Made by a program: the position numbers and the translations under genes
Notes under the pieces: model-generated
Databases searched by the model: none
The model's input: the letters and a program-made list of their open reading frames with translations, nothing else
Told to the model about the DNA's origin: nothing
From: Fimbriimonadaceae bacterium
Lineage (GTDB): Bacteria; Armatimonadota; Fimbriimonadia; Fimbriimonadales; Fimbriimonadaceae
Assembly (NCBI GenBank): GCA_025455775.1
Contig: JALOLT010000004.1
Location: 1 to 47,905, forward strand
Length of the DNA stretch: 47,905 bases
Direction of reading: 5' to 3'
Shown here: piece by piece, positions 8,202-16,641 of the stretch
How positions within the stretch are numbered: the stretch's first letter is position 1
How the letters are laid out: every line of letters starts with the position of its first letter

Positions 8202-8373
8202 GCGTTTTTGCTGGGGGACCGTCTCCAATCCCCCCTTCCTCTAGGCACCCCGAAGTGACCCAGCTTCCCGGGGAATGCAAGTCTGCGACGAGGACAAGAG
8301 CCTTTCTCATAGCCCCGAACCAACCAGCTAGACTCCGACTAGGTCAAAGCCCTTCGAGTAAGATAAGACTACT

Positions 8374-9933
8374 GTGAGCACCACCGATCCGATCATCTTG
8401 GGTAAAGCCGAAGAGTTTGTCACCCTCCTTCCCCAACTCGCGAACCGCCACGGACTCATCGCCGGGGCAACGGGAACCGGCAAGACTGTGACTCTCCAGG
8501 TGATGGCAGAACAATTCTCCCAGCGTGGTGTGCCAGTCTTTATGGCAGACGTCAAGGGGGATCTGAGCGGTATTTCTCAGCCGGGAGGAGGAAAACCAAA
8601 GCTCGAAGAGAGGGCCACGGAACTCGGGATCGAGCTCACTTACTCAGCTTCTCCCGTCATCTTTTGGGATGTCTTTGGCGAGCAAGGCCACCGCCTCAGG
8701 GCAACAATCAGCGAAATGGGTCCCCTGTTGCTCGCTAGGCTTCTGGAGCTCAATGAAACTCAGGAAGGGGTTCTCAATATCGCCTTCAAAATCGCCGATG
8801 ACGAAGGGCTTTTGCTCCTGGACCTCAAAGATCTTCGCTCGATGCTGCAGTTTGTGGCAGACAATGCTGAGACCATCAAGACGGAGTACGGGCTCGTGAG
8901 TTCTGCCTCCATCGGGGCGATTCAACGCCAATTATTAGTTCTGGAACAGCAGGGTGCAGAAAGATTTTTTGCCGAGCCTGCCCTCGAACTCTCCGACATC
9001 ATGAGAGTCTCGCCAACTGGGAAGGGCTACATTTCCATTCTCGCGGCCGACAAGCTCATGCAGAGCCCTCGCCTCTACGCGACTTTTCTGCTATGGCTGC
9101 TCAGCGAACTCTTTGAGCAACTCCCAGAGGTCGGCGATCTCCCACAGCCAAAGCTGGTCTTCTTCTTCGACGAAGCCCACCTCCTCTTCACCGACGCTCC
9201 CAAAGCCTTGATCCAAAAGGTTGAGCAAGTCGTCCGCCTGATCCGATCGAAAGGGGTCGGAGTGTACTTCGTCACCCAAAATCCCCTCGACGTTCCGGAA
9301 ACAGTCCTGGCCCAGCTCAGCAACAAAGCCCAACATGCTCTCCGGGCATTCACTCCCCGCGACCAAAAGGCAGTGAAATCAGCCGCAGAAACCTTCCGTC
9401 AAAATCCTGCATTCGATTCGACCGAGGCAATCCTGGAGCTTGGCGTCGGGGAGGCTCTCGTTTCAACGCTCGACCCAAAAGGCACTCCCAACATCGTGCA
9501 GCGAACGAAAATTCGACCTCCGATGAGTCGCCTTGGCCCTGCCACGCCTGAAGAGAGACAGATGGTGAGGAATACCTCGCCGGTCGGAGCCCACTACGAC
9601 CGCGAGATCGACCGGGAATCGGCTTACGAAATCCTCACCAAAGCAGCCCAATCAACAGCCCAGGCCCAGGCCGAAGCAGAAGCCCAAGCCAGAGCTCAGG
9701 CCCAACAAGAAGCAGCTGAGAAAGCCAGTCGACAACAGGAACCAGCCGGAGGCGGACTTCTTGGTGGACTCCTCGGAGGAGGAGGCAGGAGAGAAGGAAT
9801 CGTTGAATCAGTGGTTAAGAGCACAGTTCGCGCGGCTGGTAGTTCCGTCGGGCGCCAAATCGGAAATCAGTTGGTTCGCGGCTTGCTCGGTGGCCTACTG
9901 GGTGGCTCGGGCGGAGGGCGGCGGCGACGCTGA
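8374..9933 (+). CDS. HerA/FtsK-like ATPase, DUF853 (YjgR) family
   Basis: The 519-aa protein is a P-loop ATPase of the HerA-like DUF853 group. The Walker A is GATGTGKT (residues 31-38), followed by [16 protein letters not shown], a hallmark of the family. The Walker B is [10 protein letters not shown]. The [18 protein letters not shown] and [21 protein letters not shown] segments are also typical. The last ~120 residues hold an Ala/Gln-rich helical stretch (about 430-460) and a Gly-rich tail ending GGGRRRR. Relatives resemble DNA-pumping or translocating ATPases, but no cellular role is established. The GTG start at 8374 gives the expected start STTDPIILG; the true leader is unclear. Its 3' end overlaps the convergent copA by 39 bp. 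Confidence 0.88.
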   Translation: MSTTDPIILGKAEEFVTLLPQLANRHGLIAGATGTGKTVTLQVMAEQFSQRGVPVFMADVKGDLSGISQPGGGKPKLEERATELGIELTYSASPVIFWDVFGEQGHRLRATISEMGPLLLARLLELNETQEGVLNIAFKIADDEGLLLLDLKDLRSMLQFVADNAETIKTEYGLVSSASIGAIQRQLLVLEQQGAERFFAEPALELSDIMRVSPTGKGYISILAADKLMQSPRLYATFLLWLLSELFEQLPEVGDLPQPKLVFFFDEAHLLFTDAPKALIQKVEQVVRLIRSKGVGVYFVTQNPLDVPETVLAQLSNKAQHALRAFTPRDQKAVKSAAETFRQNPAFDSTEAILELGVGEALVSTLDPKGTPNIVQRTKIRPPMSRLGPATPEERQMVRNTSPVGAHYDREIDRESAYEILTKAAQSTAQAQAEAEAQARAQAQQEAAEKASRQQEPAGGGLLGGLLGGGGRREGIVESVVKSTVRAAGSSVGRQIGNQLVRGLLGGLLGGSGGGRRRR

Positions 9934-12090
9934 CACCTCTTTCCACTTATAACGGAAGAGCAATAAAGAGTTGCTCACGACTGAGACGCTGGAAAGGGCC
10001 ATTGCCAATGACGCGAGCATCGGGTTGAGAAGCCCAGCCACCGCCAAGGGGATCATCACAACGTTATAGATAAATGCCCAAAAGAGGTTCTGGTAGATTT
10101 TGCCTACGGTCGCCTTGGCCAGACCGAGTGCCGAAGGGATTCCTCCGAGGTTGCCTCGTATCAGGGTCATGGCTGCTGCCTCATGTGCAATGCCAGAACC
10201 AGAGCCCATGGCGATACCGAGATCAGCCTGGGCCAGAGCAGGAGCATCGTTTACCCCATCCCCCACCATTGCGACCTTATGACTGAGCTGCTGGTGGCGG
10301 ATCACCCCGAGCTTCTCGGTTGGGAGCAAACCTCCCAAAACCACCCTGATCCCGAGACTGCCTCCCACCTTGTCTGCCACCGTCTGGTTGTCACCGGAAA
10401 GGAGGCTGGTCGAGTAGCCAAGCTCATGAAGCTCCCTGACCACGGAAGAGGCTTCCTTTCGCACCACGTCAGAGAGCGAGATGATCGCTAGGATCTCTTC
10501 ATCGCTACTCAAGACGACCATCGTGTGGCCAGGATGGGTTGAGGTCGGTAGTTCAAGGCCTCTTTCACGCGCCCACACCGGAGAACCCAGGGTCAGTCTC
10601 TGGCCACCGACCTTCCCTTCGACCCCTTTTCCTGGGTGAGAGACAAAGTCGGTCACTTCTGGCAGTTGCACTCCCTCTGCCGCCCGGAAAATCGCGAGCG
10701 AAAGGGGATGTTCGCTTCCCTTTGCCAAGGAAGCAGCAAGGGGCAGAAAGTGAGAATCTGGCTCAACTGAGATCACCTGAGGCTTGCCTTCGGTTAATGT
10801 ACCGGTCTTGTCGAAGCTAATAGACTCGACGCGCGCCGCCACCTCCAGGGCGGAAGCATCCTTGATCAGGACTCCGCGACGTGCGGCAACGCCTAATCCG
10901 ACCACCAAGGCAGTCGGAGTCGCAAGCCCCAAAGCGCAGGGACAAGCGATCACAAGGACTGCCACTGCGCGGAGCACGGCTTGATCACCTGCCAGACCAG
11001 TCAGGAGAGATCCGACGAGAGTCGCCGCGGCTATCGCTACAACGATTGGGACAAACCAAGCACTCACGCGATCAACGATCCTCTGCACAGGAGGCTTGCT
11101 CCCTTGTGCCTTCTGGACAGCATCCGAGATCTGGGCCAGGAGAGTATCCTTCCCCACAAGCTTCGCGACATAAACCAGACTTCCCTCTTGGTTCAAAGTG
11201 CCAGCCGTAACCTTTGACCCGACTGTTTTGATCACGGGAAAAGGCTCACCCGTCACCAGAGACTCGTCGAGATGGGAGACACCTTCCAAAACCTCACCAT
11301 CCACTGCGACCCGCTCCCCAGGTCTCAGGCGCAGGTTAAATCCAACCCGAACCTGGTTGAGGGATATCTCCTCCTCGCTCCCATCAGGCAAGACGACTCT
11401 CACCTTCGCTGGGACTAAGTTGAGCAGTTGGCCCACCGCCTGGGACATCTTCTTCTTTGCCCCAGATTCCAGGACTTTCCCCATCAGGATCAGGGTGACA
11501 ATCACAGCGGCAGTTTCGAAATAAACATGCTCACTCAAGGCATGAGGGTTCGATGAACCCCAAAATGCGATGAGTCCGTAAGTACTGACCCCGTAGGCAG
11601 CAAGGATTCCCAAGGCGACGAGGGTATCCATGGTGGCGGTTCGTTTTTTTGCCGCAGACCATGCGTCAACCAGAAATCTGCGCCCATACCAAAAGACGAC
11701 TGGTAGAGTTGCCAGACCCAGGAGAAGGTTCACCCAATCTGCGCGATGATGCCAAATCATGGAAACCGCTGCGATGGGAAGGGTCAGGGCCAGAGCCCCG
11801 AGGAACTCCCGCCTTTGCTTCACCCACTGCTTTTCTGCTTCGTCCTCTCTCTCCTGCGATCTCTCCGGATCATGCACCTTGGCTGCGTAGCCGGATGCCG
11901 TCACACTTTGGGCGATCGCCTCTGGGCTTTGTCCTGGTTCAAGGGTAACGAGGGCGGTTTGGGTCGCAAAGTTCACCTGGGCACTGGCAACGCCTGGCTG
12001 CTTCGCGAGGGTCTTCTCCACCCTTCTGACACAGGCGGCACAGACCATCCCGTCGACTTCGAGCACCACTTCTTGGGGACTGACTGACAT
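9895..12090 (-). CDS. copA: Copper-exporting P1B-type ATPase
   Basis: CopA pumps Cu(I) out of the cytoplasm using ATP. The 731-aa sequence has one N-terminal heavy-metal domain (GMVCAAC, Cys17 and Cys20), about eight membrane helices, the TGE-containing actuator loop (LVTGEPFPV), the ion-site motif [13 protein letters not shown], the phosphorylation site [11 protein letters not shown], the SEHPLSLAI nucleotide-domain HP motif, and the hinge [22 protein letters not shown]. The CPC and the Asn and Met-Ser residues in the last helices ([27 protein letters not shown]) identify the Cu+ subgroup. It follows copZ by six bases, so copZ-copA are co-transcribed, and a CsoR-like operator precedes copZ. 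Its 3' end overlaps the convergent DUF853 gene by 39 bp. Confidence 0.96.
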   Translation of the reverse strand: MSVSPQEVVLEVDGMVCAACVRRVEKTLAKQPGVASAQVNFATQTALVTLEPGQSPEAIAQSVTASGYAAKVHDPERSQEREDEAEKQWVKQRREFLGALALTLPIAAVSMIWHHRADWVNLLLGLATLPVVFWYGRRFLVDAWSAAKKRTATMDTLVALGILAAYGVSTYGLIAFWGSSNPHALSEHVYFETAAVIVTLILMGKVLESGAKKKMSQAVGQLLNLVPAKVRVVLPDGSEEEISLNQVRVGFNLRLRPGERVAVDGEVLEGVSHLDESLVTGEPFPVIKTVGSKVTAGTLNQEGSLVYVAKLVGKDTLLAQISDAVQKAQGSKPPVQRIVDRVSAWFVPIVVAIAAATLVGSLLTGLAGDQAVLRAVAVLVIACPCALGLATPTALVVGLGVAARRGVLIKDASALEVAARVESISFDKTGTLTEGKPQVISVEPDSHFLPLAASLAKGSEHPLSLAIFRAAEGVQLPEVTDFVSHPGKGVEGKVGGQRLTLGSPVWARERGLELPTSTHPGHTMVVLSSDEEILAIISLSDVVRKEASSVVRELHELGYSTSLLSGDNQTVADKVGGSLGIRVVLGGLLPTEKLGVIRHQQLSHKVAMVGDGVNDAPALAQADLGIAMGSGSGIAHEAAAMTLIRGNLGGIPSALGLAKATVGKIYQNLFWAFIYNVVMIPLAVAGLLNPMLASLAMALSSVSVVSNSLLLFRYKWKEVSASPPPSARATQ

Positions 12091-12096
12091 AGGAGC

Positions 12097-12303
12097 TTAG
12101 GCGAGGCTGGGCTGGTATCCCTCTGCTTCAATTGCCTGCATCAGGGCTTCGCTCTCTATGGCATCCTCGTGAGTCACGATGGCTTGGCCAGGCGTGAGGG
12201 TGACCTCAGCCTCCGTGACTCCCTCGACGGCAAGAAGGGCCTCTCTGGCATGGCGGACGCAGTTTTGACAAGACATTCCTTCGATTTTTAGGGTGGTTTG
12301 CAT
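12097..12303 (-). CDS. copZ: Copper chaperone
   Basis: The 68-aa protein is a single heavy-metal-associated domain with the Cu-binding loop GMSCQNC (Cys12, Cys15). It should hand Cu(I) to CopA and possibly to CsoR. The ATG at 12303 has a good Shine-Dalgarno (AGGAG five bases upstream). It lies between csoR and copA in the order csoR-copZ-copA and has its own operator-like sequence upstream, so it can be induced separately from csoR. Confidence 0.93.
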   Translation of the reverse strand: MQTTLKIEGMSCQNCVRHAREALLAVEGVTEAEVTLTPGQAIVTHEDAIESEALMQAIEAEGYQPSLA

Positions 12304-12306
12304 GAT

Positions 12307-12322
12307 TACTCCTAGGGGGTAT
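12307..12322 (-). promoter_or_regulatory. CsoR-like operator in front of copZA
   Basis: On the minus strand the bases read ATACCCCCTAGGAGTA, an imperfect palindrome closely matching the operator upstream of csoR (ATACCCTACTAGGGTAT) and the known Bacillus copZA CsoR site (TACCC-type half sites). It overlaps the copZ Shine-Dalgarno, so bound CsoR would block access to the start of the message. Confidence 0.6.
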
Positions 12323-12337
12323 TATTCTGTTTTAGGT

Positions 12338-12631
12338 TTAAGAACGGATGAGGCGAGACAAGGCAGTTCGAACCTCGTCGATCAAGTCTTCCTCTGTCAT
12401 GGCTTGGGCGCAAGCGTGACCCTTACCAGCCGAGTGTCCCAGAACGCAGGTCTGGACATGGCTCGTAACGAGTTCAGCTCCCACTTGGTCGAGGGCAGAA
12501 CGGACTGCCGCCAGTTGGGTCAGGATGTCGATGCAATAGCGATCTTCAGCCACCATCCGGCGCAAACCTGCCACCTGCCCTTCAACCCGGGCAAGGCGAC
12601 GATCTGTGCTCACCTTCGTCTTTTCATCCAT
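12338..12631 (-). CDS. csoR: Copper-sensing transcriptional repressor
   Basis: CsoR represses copper genes and lets go of DNA on binding Cu(I). The 97-aa protein fits the all-helical DUF156 family (RLARVEGQVAGLRRMVAEDRYCIDILTQLAAVRSAL). The Cu ligands are in place: Cys33, His58 and Cys62, spaced 25 and 4 as in characterised CsoR proteins. His58 and Cys62 together (SHVQTC) favour a copper rather than a formaldehyde or sulfide sensor (FrmR/CstR). The start ATG at 12631 has GGGAG at a good distance and a TATAAT box just upstream that is part of an operator. The copZ start lies 34 bases downstream. Confidence 0.93.
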   Translation of the reverse strand: MDEKTKVSTDRRLARVEGQVAGLRRMVAEDRYCIDILTQLAAVRSALDQVGAELVTSHVQTCVLGHSAGKGHACAQAMTEEDLIDEVRTALSRLIRS

Positions 12632-12640
12632 TCTCCCTCG

Positions 12641-12668
12641 ATTATACCCTACTAGGGTATCAGATCAA
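12641..12668 (-). promoter_or_regulatory. csoR promoter with embedded CsoR operator
   Basis: On the minus strand TTGATC (12663-12668) and a perfect TATAAT (12641-12646) are separated by 16 bases. A perfect 17-bp palindrome, ATACCCTACTAGGGTAT at 12644-12660, fills the spacer and overlaps the -10. It matches CsoR operators known from Bacillus. Autorepression by CsoR is the direct reading. The same site lies about 20 bases from the araB -35 box on the other strand, so some steric effect on araB is conceivable. Confidence 0.75.
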
Positions 12669-12675
12669 CCCTCTC

Positions 12676-12704
12676 TTGAATGAAACCCTCTTCTCCGGTA
12701 GGCT
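12676..12704 (+). promoter_or_regulatory. araBD promoter, leaderless
   Basis: TTGAAT (12676-12681) and TAGGCT (12699-12704) are separated by exactly 17 bases, and the GTG start at 12712 follows seven bases after the -10. The message would therefore begin at the start codon. The TTG at 12676, which could look like an upstream start, is better read as the -35 box. Confidence 0.6.
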
Positions 12705-12711
12705 AGAATCC

Positions 12712-14370
12712 GTGGGTAATTCTCAGAAATATGCTCTGGGCGTCGACTATGGGACAAACAGTGTTCGAGCCCTTATCGTCGGACTGGAAGACGGCAGTGA
12801 AGCAGGAAAGGCTGTTTGTGGCTACCCAAGTGGCGAATCTGGCGTTCTCCTCGATCCCCACGACCCCCATTTGGCTCGGCAAGAACCGAATGACTACTTG
12901 ATCGGGTTCAAGCAAGTGGTTCGCCAAGCAGTGGAGATGGCGAAATCGCAGGGGATCAAGCCGGAGGATATCGTCGGGATCGGAGTGGATACGACAGGCT
13001 CGACCCCCCTTCCCATTGACGCGAACGGCACACCCCTTGCATCCCTTCCCCAGTTTGCTGACAACCTCGCAGCCAAGGCATGGCTCTGGAAAGATCACAC
13101 GTCAGTTGCTGAGGCAGAAGAAATCACCCAAAAGGCCAAGCACTTCCCTTACCTTGCCAAGTGCGGAGGAGAATACAGCAGCGAGTGGTTCTGGTCCAAG
13201 ATTCTGCATTGCGCTAGAACCGCTCCGGAGGTCTTTGATGCCGCCCACCAGTGGGTCGAGCTCGCTGACTTCGTCCCAGCTGTGATCACTGGCACCCAGG
13301 CGAGCCCCTTCCGCGGCTCCTGTGCGGCTGGCCACAAAGCGATGTTCCATCCAGAATGGGGAGGCCTCCCTAGCCGCAGCTTCCTCGATCATCTCGACCC
13401 ACGGCTAGGTGATCTGCGCGAGCGCATGACCTACGAAGTCAAACCAAGCGACCAAAGGGTAGGGGGATTGACCGCCGAATACGCAGAAGCCACAGGCTTG
13501 ATCGAAGGAACGCCTGTCGCAGTCGGGGCATTTGACGCCCACATGGGAGCAGTCGGAGCGGGAGTCCAGCCAGGAATTCTCGTGAAGATCATGGGAACAA
13601 GCACCTGCGATATCCTTGTTGGGGGGGCTGAGACACCAGACATTCCTGGCGTTTGCGGCGTGGTGCCAGACTCAGTGATTCCCGGCCTCATTGGGGTCGA
13701 AGCAGGTCAGAGCGCGGTGGGAGACCTCTTTAACTGGTGCACAAAATCCCTCGCGCCGCACCTGGGAGACGAGGCCCACAGAATTCTCACCCAAGAAGCA
13801 GAAAAACTCAAACCTGGCGAATCTGGCCTTCTCGCCCTCGATTGGAACAACGGAAACCGCACAATCTTGGTTGACGCAAGGCTGACAGGTCTGATCTTGG
13901 GACAAACCCTCCATACCTCCGCTGCGGAGATCTACCGCGCCTTGATCGAGGCGACTGCCTTTGGCGCCCTGATGATTATCAACCGCATCGAAGAGCATGG
14001 GGTCAAGATCGAGCAAGTGGTGAACTGCGGCGGCATCGCAGAAAAAAGTCCATTCGTCATGCAAATCTACGCCGATATCACGGATCGGGAGATGAAGGTG
14101 AGTGATTCTGATCAGACCTGCGCCCTTGGTGCCGCGATCTTTGGTGCCATTGTCGGGGGTGTTTATTCTTCCGTCGAGGAGGGACAAGCAAAACTCGTCA
14201 AGACGAAAGCTCTCACCTACAAACCAAATCCAGAGGCAGTCGTCACATACCGGCGCCTCTTCCACCTCTATCAAGATCTTCACGACGCTTTTGGTGGAGT
14301 TAAGGAACACGCCATCTTACATCACGTGATGAAAGAACTGCTCAACATCCAGGCCGAGGTGAGGCCGTGA
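12712..14370 (+). CDS. araB: Ribulokinase
   Basis: AraB phosphorylates L-ribulose to L-ribulose-5-phosphate. The 552-aa protein is an FGGY-family kinase with the N-terminal nucleotide-binding start ALGVDYGTNSVRALIV, the GVDTTGSTPLP motif, WKDHTS, the ribulokinase-type GGEYSSEWFWSKI stretch, the GAFDAHMGAVGAG and MGTSTCDIL phosphate-loop regions, and CGGIAEKSPFVMQIYADI near the C-terminus. I start at GTG 12712 because upstream codons lie in the promoter and because VGNSQKYALGVDYG matches where family members begin. It overlaps araD by four bases (GTGA). No araA or arabinose regulator is in the window. Confidence 0.93.
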   Translation: MGNSQKYALGVDYGTNSVRALIVGLEDGSEAGKAVCGYPSGESGVLLDPHDPHLARQEPNDYLIGFKQVVRQAVEMAKSQGIKPEDIVGIGVDTTGSTPLPIDANGTPLASLPQFADNLAAKAWLWKDHTSVAEAEEITQKAKHFPYLAKCGGEYSSEWFWSKILHCARTAPEVFDAAHQWVELADFVPAVITGTQASPFRGSCAAGHKAMFHPEWGGLPSRSFLDHLDPRLGDLRERMTYEVKPSDQRVGGLTAEYAEATGLIEGTPVAVGAFDAHMGAVGAGVQPGILVKIMGTSTCDILVGGAETPDIPGVCGVVPDSVIPGLIGVEAGQSAVGDLFNWCTKSLAPHLGDEAHRILTQEAEKLKPGESGLLALDWNNGNRTILVDARLTGLILGQTLHTSAAEIYRALIEATAFGALMIINRIEEHGVKIEQVVNCGGIAEKSPFVMQIYADITDREMKVSDSDQTCALGAAIFGAIVGGVYSSVEEGQAKLVKTKALTYKPNPEAVVTYRRLFHLYQDLHDAFGGVKEHAILHHVMKELLNIQAEVRP

Positions 14371-15011
14371 GGAGCCCTCTAGCCGCCGAGGTTTGCTGGG
14401 CCAATCAGATGTTGCCCAAGGCAGGGCTTGTCACGATGCACTCTGGGAACGTGAGCGGCCTTGATCGAGCGACTGGGATGCTCTACATCAAGCCGAGCGG
14501 GATGGACTACGATGCCATGGCGCCTGGCGATATGGTCGAGGTGCGGCTCGCGGATGGTGAGGTTTCGGAGGGTCAATTGAAGCCAAGCGTTGACCTGGCC
14601 CACCACCTCTTCATCTATCGCCACATGCCGGAAGTAGGAGCTGTTGTACATACCCACAGCAACTATGCTACGGCATTTGCTGCCTGTGGTCGCTCCATCC
14701 CCCCGGTTTTGACGGCTATCGCAGATGAGTTTGGCGGCCCGATTCCCTGCTCTCCTTACTTGGATAACGAGGGGGAAAACATCGGTCGCGGGATTCTGGC
14801 TTACAAGTCTCGCGGGCCTGCGATTTTGCTCGGAAACCACGGCGTCTTCGCCTGGGGCGAGACCGTATCTGCTGCTCTCAAGGCGGCGGTTATGGTCGAA
14901 GACGTGGCCAAGACAGTTCATTTGGCTTCTTGTTTGGGATCTCCCCAGGAAATCCCCGCGGACGAAATCGCGAAGTGGTGGGATCGTTATCACTCCCGCT
15001 ACGGTCAGTAG
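14367..15011 (+). CDS. araD: L-ribulose-5-phosphate 4-epimerase
   Basis: AraD converts L-ribulose-5-phosphate to D-xylulose-5-phosphate, feeding the pentose phosphate pathway. The 214-aa protein belongs to the class II aldolase/epimerase fold. Zn ligands His95 and His97 (VVHTHSNYA) and the partner Asp76 (LKPSVDLAHH) match the E. coli numbering, and a third ligand His158 lies in GNHGVFAWG. The GNVS and KPSGMDY phosphate-binding segments are present. The GTG start overlaps the araB stop by four bases. The protein is slightly shorter than E. coli AraD (231 aa). A different pentulose or aldolase activity cannot be excluded, but the pairing with araB makes AraD the likely call. Confidence 0.85.
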   Translation: MRSPLAAEVCWANQMLPKAGLVTMHSGNVSGLDRATGMLYIKPSGMDYDAMAPGDMVEVRLADGEVSEGQLKPSVDLAHHLFIYRHMPEVGAVVHTHSNYATAFAACGRSIPPVLTAIADEFGGPIPCSPYLDNEGENIGRGILAYKSRGPAILLGNHGVFAWGETVSAALKAAVMVEDVAKTVHLASCLGSPQEIPADEIAKWWDRYHSRYGQ

Positions 15012-15210
15012 GGTTTCGTGTTGTTTGTTGTTTTGGCGGTTAAGTCTTTGGTTCGCGTGACCTAGCGTTTTCTTTCTCAAACCGGCGCGAGGGCAGGCGG
15101 CGTTAGGCGTCCGCCAGGGTTTTCCTTGATGTGGTTCGGGACTCACGAGATCTTCGACTTGACCTAAGGACAAACTTCATCTTGGTCAATTTGAGGGAGC
15201 AAGAACCAGC

Positions 15211-15307
15211 CTCGCGCTGCCCTCGCCCGGTGCCGCGCCCGCCCGGAACAAACCTTGGGCAACAGGTTCCCCACTTGGTCTCCGGGCCCGCCCCCGGACA
15301 GCGCGAG
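15211..15307 (-). repeat. Copy B of the paired-end GC-rich element (inverted orientation)
   Basis: The ends are inverted repeats: CTCGCGCTG at 15211-15219 pairs with CAGCGCGAG at 15299-15307. Read on the minus strand it aligns with copy A (5363-5460) over its whole length: CCGGGGGCGG, AGTGG, GGGAAC, CCCAAGGT, CCGGGCGGG and GGCA recur in order. The inner helix is GCCCGGA/TCCGGGC here and GCCCGGC/GCCGGGC in copy A, a compensated change. Confidence 0.6.
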
Positions 15308-15409
15308 CCTGCCAAGAGTCCTGCGCCGAGATTCCTCGCAGCGAGAATCAACGGATGGAGCTGGAGGATCGTAAAGGCAGCTGCCCCCATTGGTCCACCA
15401 CAGATCCCC

Positions 15410-15497
15410 GCGCCGCCAGGGGGCAGACCGGACGAGTGCTTGAATTTTGCTCACCAGACAGGGAACCGGTCGGGCGTGGCCGTGGGCCCGGCGGCGC
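15410..15497 (+). repeat. Copy C of the paired-end GC-rich element
   Basis: The outer arms are GCGCCGCC (15410-15417) and GGCGGCGC (15490-15497), perfectly complementary and different from the arms of copies A and B. An inner GACCGG/CCGGTC helix matches the position of the inner helix in the other copies. The internal order (CCGG, GAGTG, then CCGG-CGGGCGTGGC) follows copy A. It is the most diverged of the three. Confidence 0.5.
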
Positions 15498-15545
15498 AGG
15501 GGGCGAAAATGACTGCCTGCTCCAGTCAGACTCTGCCCCCCATCC

Positions 15546-15583
15546 AATCCCTTCCCCCAGCAAAAAGGCTGGGGGAAGGGATT
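15546..15583. terminator. Perfect 16-bp hairpin without a T-run
   Basis: AATCCCTTCC... at 15546-15561 is perfectly complementary to ...GGAAGGGATT at 15568-15583, with a six-base AAAAAG loop. It lies between convergent araD and the OMP gene. Neither strand has a following T-tract, so it is not a textbook intrinsic terminator. It could be a bidirectional transcript end or a 3' stabilising stem. Confidence 0.4.
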
Positions 15584-15671
15584 CCGGAGCTAACACGGCA
15601 GTCTCCCTGGCCGCAGGCCCGGCGGCGCGCAAAGAATAAACTCGCGAGGACCGAAGCCCCCAAAAGCAGAC

Positions 15672-16481
15672 CTAGAACCGAATCCCGATCGTCGTGCCGA
15701 ACGTGAAGTTGGTGGATGTGCGGCCAGCCCGGATGTCGTCGTTCAGATAGGTGCTGAATCCGGCAAAGGTCGTCAGAGAAAACTTACTATCGATCGGGAA
15801 AATGATGGTCGTGCGCAGGCCAAGATCAGTCAGGCCAGCCTTCGATACCCCATAAGTAAAGCTATTGAAGTTGCTCGTGCCATAGCCAATAGAACCACTG
15901 AAGTGGACGCCAAAACCAGAGGGGTCAAAGGCAAGGAACCGCCCTGCCCCGAGCTCCACATAGGCTCCATTACCCTCGTCAACGTCAAAGTAAGCGGCAA
16001 CATAAGGAGCGAAAGGGCCCCTCAGATTCGCCTTCCCCCAGACTTCAGTGGTGCTCGGCCGCCCCGTATTGGCAAAGTCGAAGTGAGTCACACCCAGGCT
16101 AAGATTGCCGGTCGGCGTGGGAGCAGTATATTTCAAAGAAGACCGGTACTCAGTCACCCGAGCAAAGCCATCGCTCGTGCCGTAGTACACGTTCGTTCGG
16201 CTCAGGTCCACATTGCCCCAAATGGATCCACTCAGGCGGCCATAGTTGACCTGCAATGAGCTTTGAAGGACAGCGTCATCCCCTCGATTGACACCCCGAA
16301 AAACATACTTGCTAGCCCAATCCACTTGAGCAGAAACCTTGATCTTGGTTTTCGCCTTTGGAGCGAGCTTTTCCCGAGCCTCTCGAGCTGGCTGAGTATC
16401 TGTCGCCGATTCGGCAAAACCAACACTCACGAGCCCAACCACAGCAACACCACACACGATCTTCCAATATGATCTCGACAT
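15672..16481 (-). CDS. Outer-membrane beta-barrel protein (TorF/Gcw_chp-like)
   Basis: The 269-aa product has a signal peptide (residues 1-23, WKIVCGVAVVGLVSVGFAES) and a short charged linker (about 25-45). The rest is a run of amphipathic beta strands ending in TTIGIRF, with the terminal Phe that BAM-assembled barrels carry. The strand ASKYVFRGVNRGDDAVLQSSLQV matches the start of the TIGR02001/TorF-like porin family, whose substrate is unknown. A Shine-Dalgarno AAAGGA lies about eight bases before the ATG, and TACACT about 25 bases upstream is a likely -10. The gene is evidence for an outer membrane in this organism. It is transcribed separately, downstream of the rplE terminator. Confidence 0.75.
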   Translation of the reverse strand: MSRSYWKIVCGVAVVGLVSVGFAESATDTQPAREAREKLAPKAKTKIKVSAQVDWASKYVFRGVNRGDDAVLQSSLQVNYGRLSGSIWGNVDLSRTNVYYGTSDGFARVTEYRSSLKYTAPTPTGNLSLGVTHFDFANTGRPSTTEVWGKANLRGPFAPYVAAYFDVDEGNGAYVELGAGRFLAFDPSGFGVHFSGSIGYGTSNFNSFTYGVSKAGLTDLGLRTTIIFPIDSKFSLTTFAGFSTYLNDDIRAGRTSTNFTFGTTIGIRF

Positions 16482-16583
16482 AACGAATCCTTTCGTAGAG
16501 TGTAGACGATTCGGAAGGATCGTTTGGACTTCACTTGAGTCAAAAACAACTCCGCCATAGTCTTGGCAAAGTGTTCGGAAATG

Positions 16584-16621
16584 AAAAAACCCCTCGTCCC
16601 TCGTGGTGGAGGGAAAAGGGG
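16584..16621 (-). terminator. Intrinsic terminator after rplE
   Basis: On the minus strand a stem (CCCCT with AGGGG, and TCCCTC with GAGGGA, with one small internal mismatch) is followed by TTTTTT at 16584-16589. It begins about 20 bases past the rplE stop and ends the ribosomal-protein transcript. The A-run just upstream of the stem would also form part of a bidirectional signal. Confidence 0.85.
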
Positions 16622-16641
16622 CTGGCGAAAAGAAGGAGAAT

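Larger units (their letters stand above)
15012..15671. other. Gene-free, structured GC-rich region between araD and the OMP gene
   Basis: No plausible coding sequence was found over about 660 bp. The region holds two copies of the paired-end element (15211-15307 and 15410-15497), a perfect 16-bp hairpin (15546-15583), a near-palindrome at about 15330-15349 (GATTCCTCGC/GCGAGAATC), a GGCGG/CCGCC hairpin near 15096-15115, and at about 15607-15632 a fragment matching the end of the second copy. GACTGCC near 15511 can also pair with GGCAGTC near 15597, enclosing the 16-bp hairpin. It lies between convergent genes, so it is transcribed from either side at most by readthrough unless it carries its own promoter. 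Confidence 0.6.

Noticed and set aside
12676-12711. TTG at 12676 as the araB start
   Set aside because: It coincides with the -35 box (TTGAAT) of a good promoter, and the 12 extra residues are not like other AraB proteins.
15131-15706. 191-aa and other open frames in the araD-OMP gap
   Set aside because: They overlap in several frames, are Pro/Arg/Gly-rich from GC bias, lack Shine-Dalgarno sites and cross the structured repeats.
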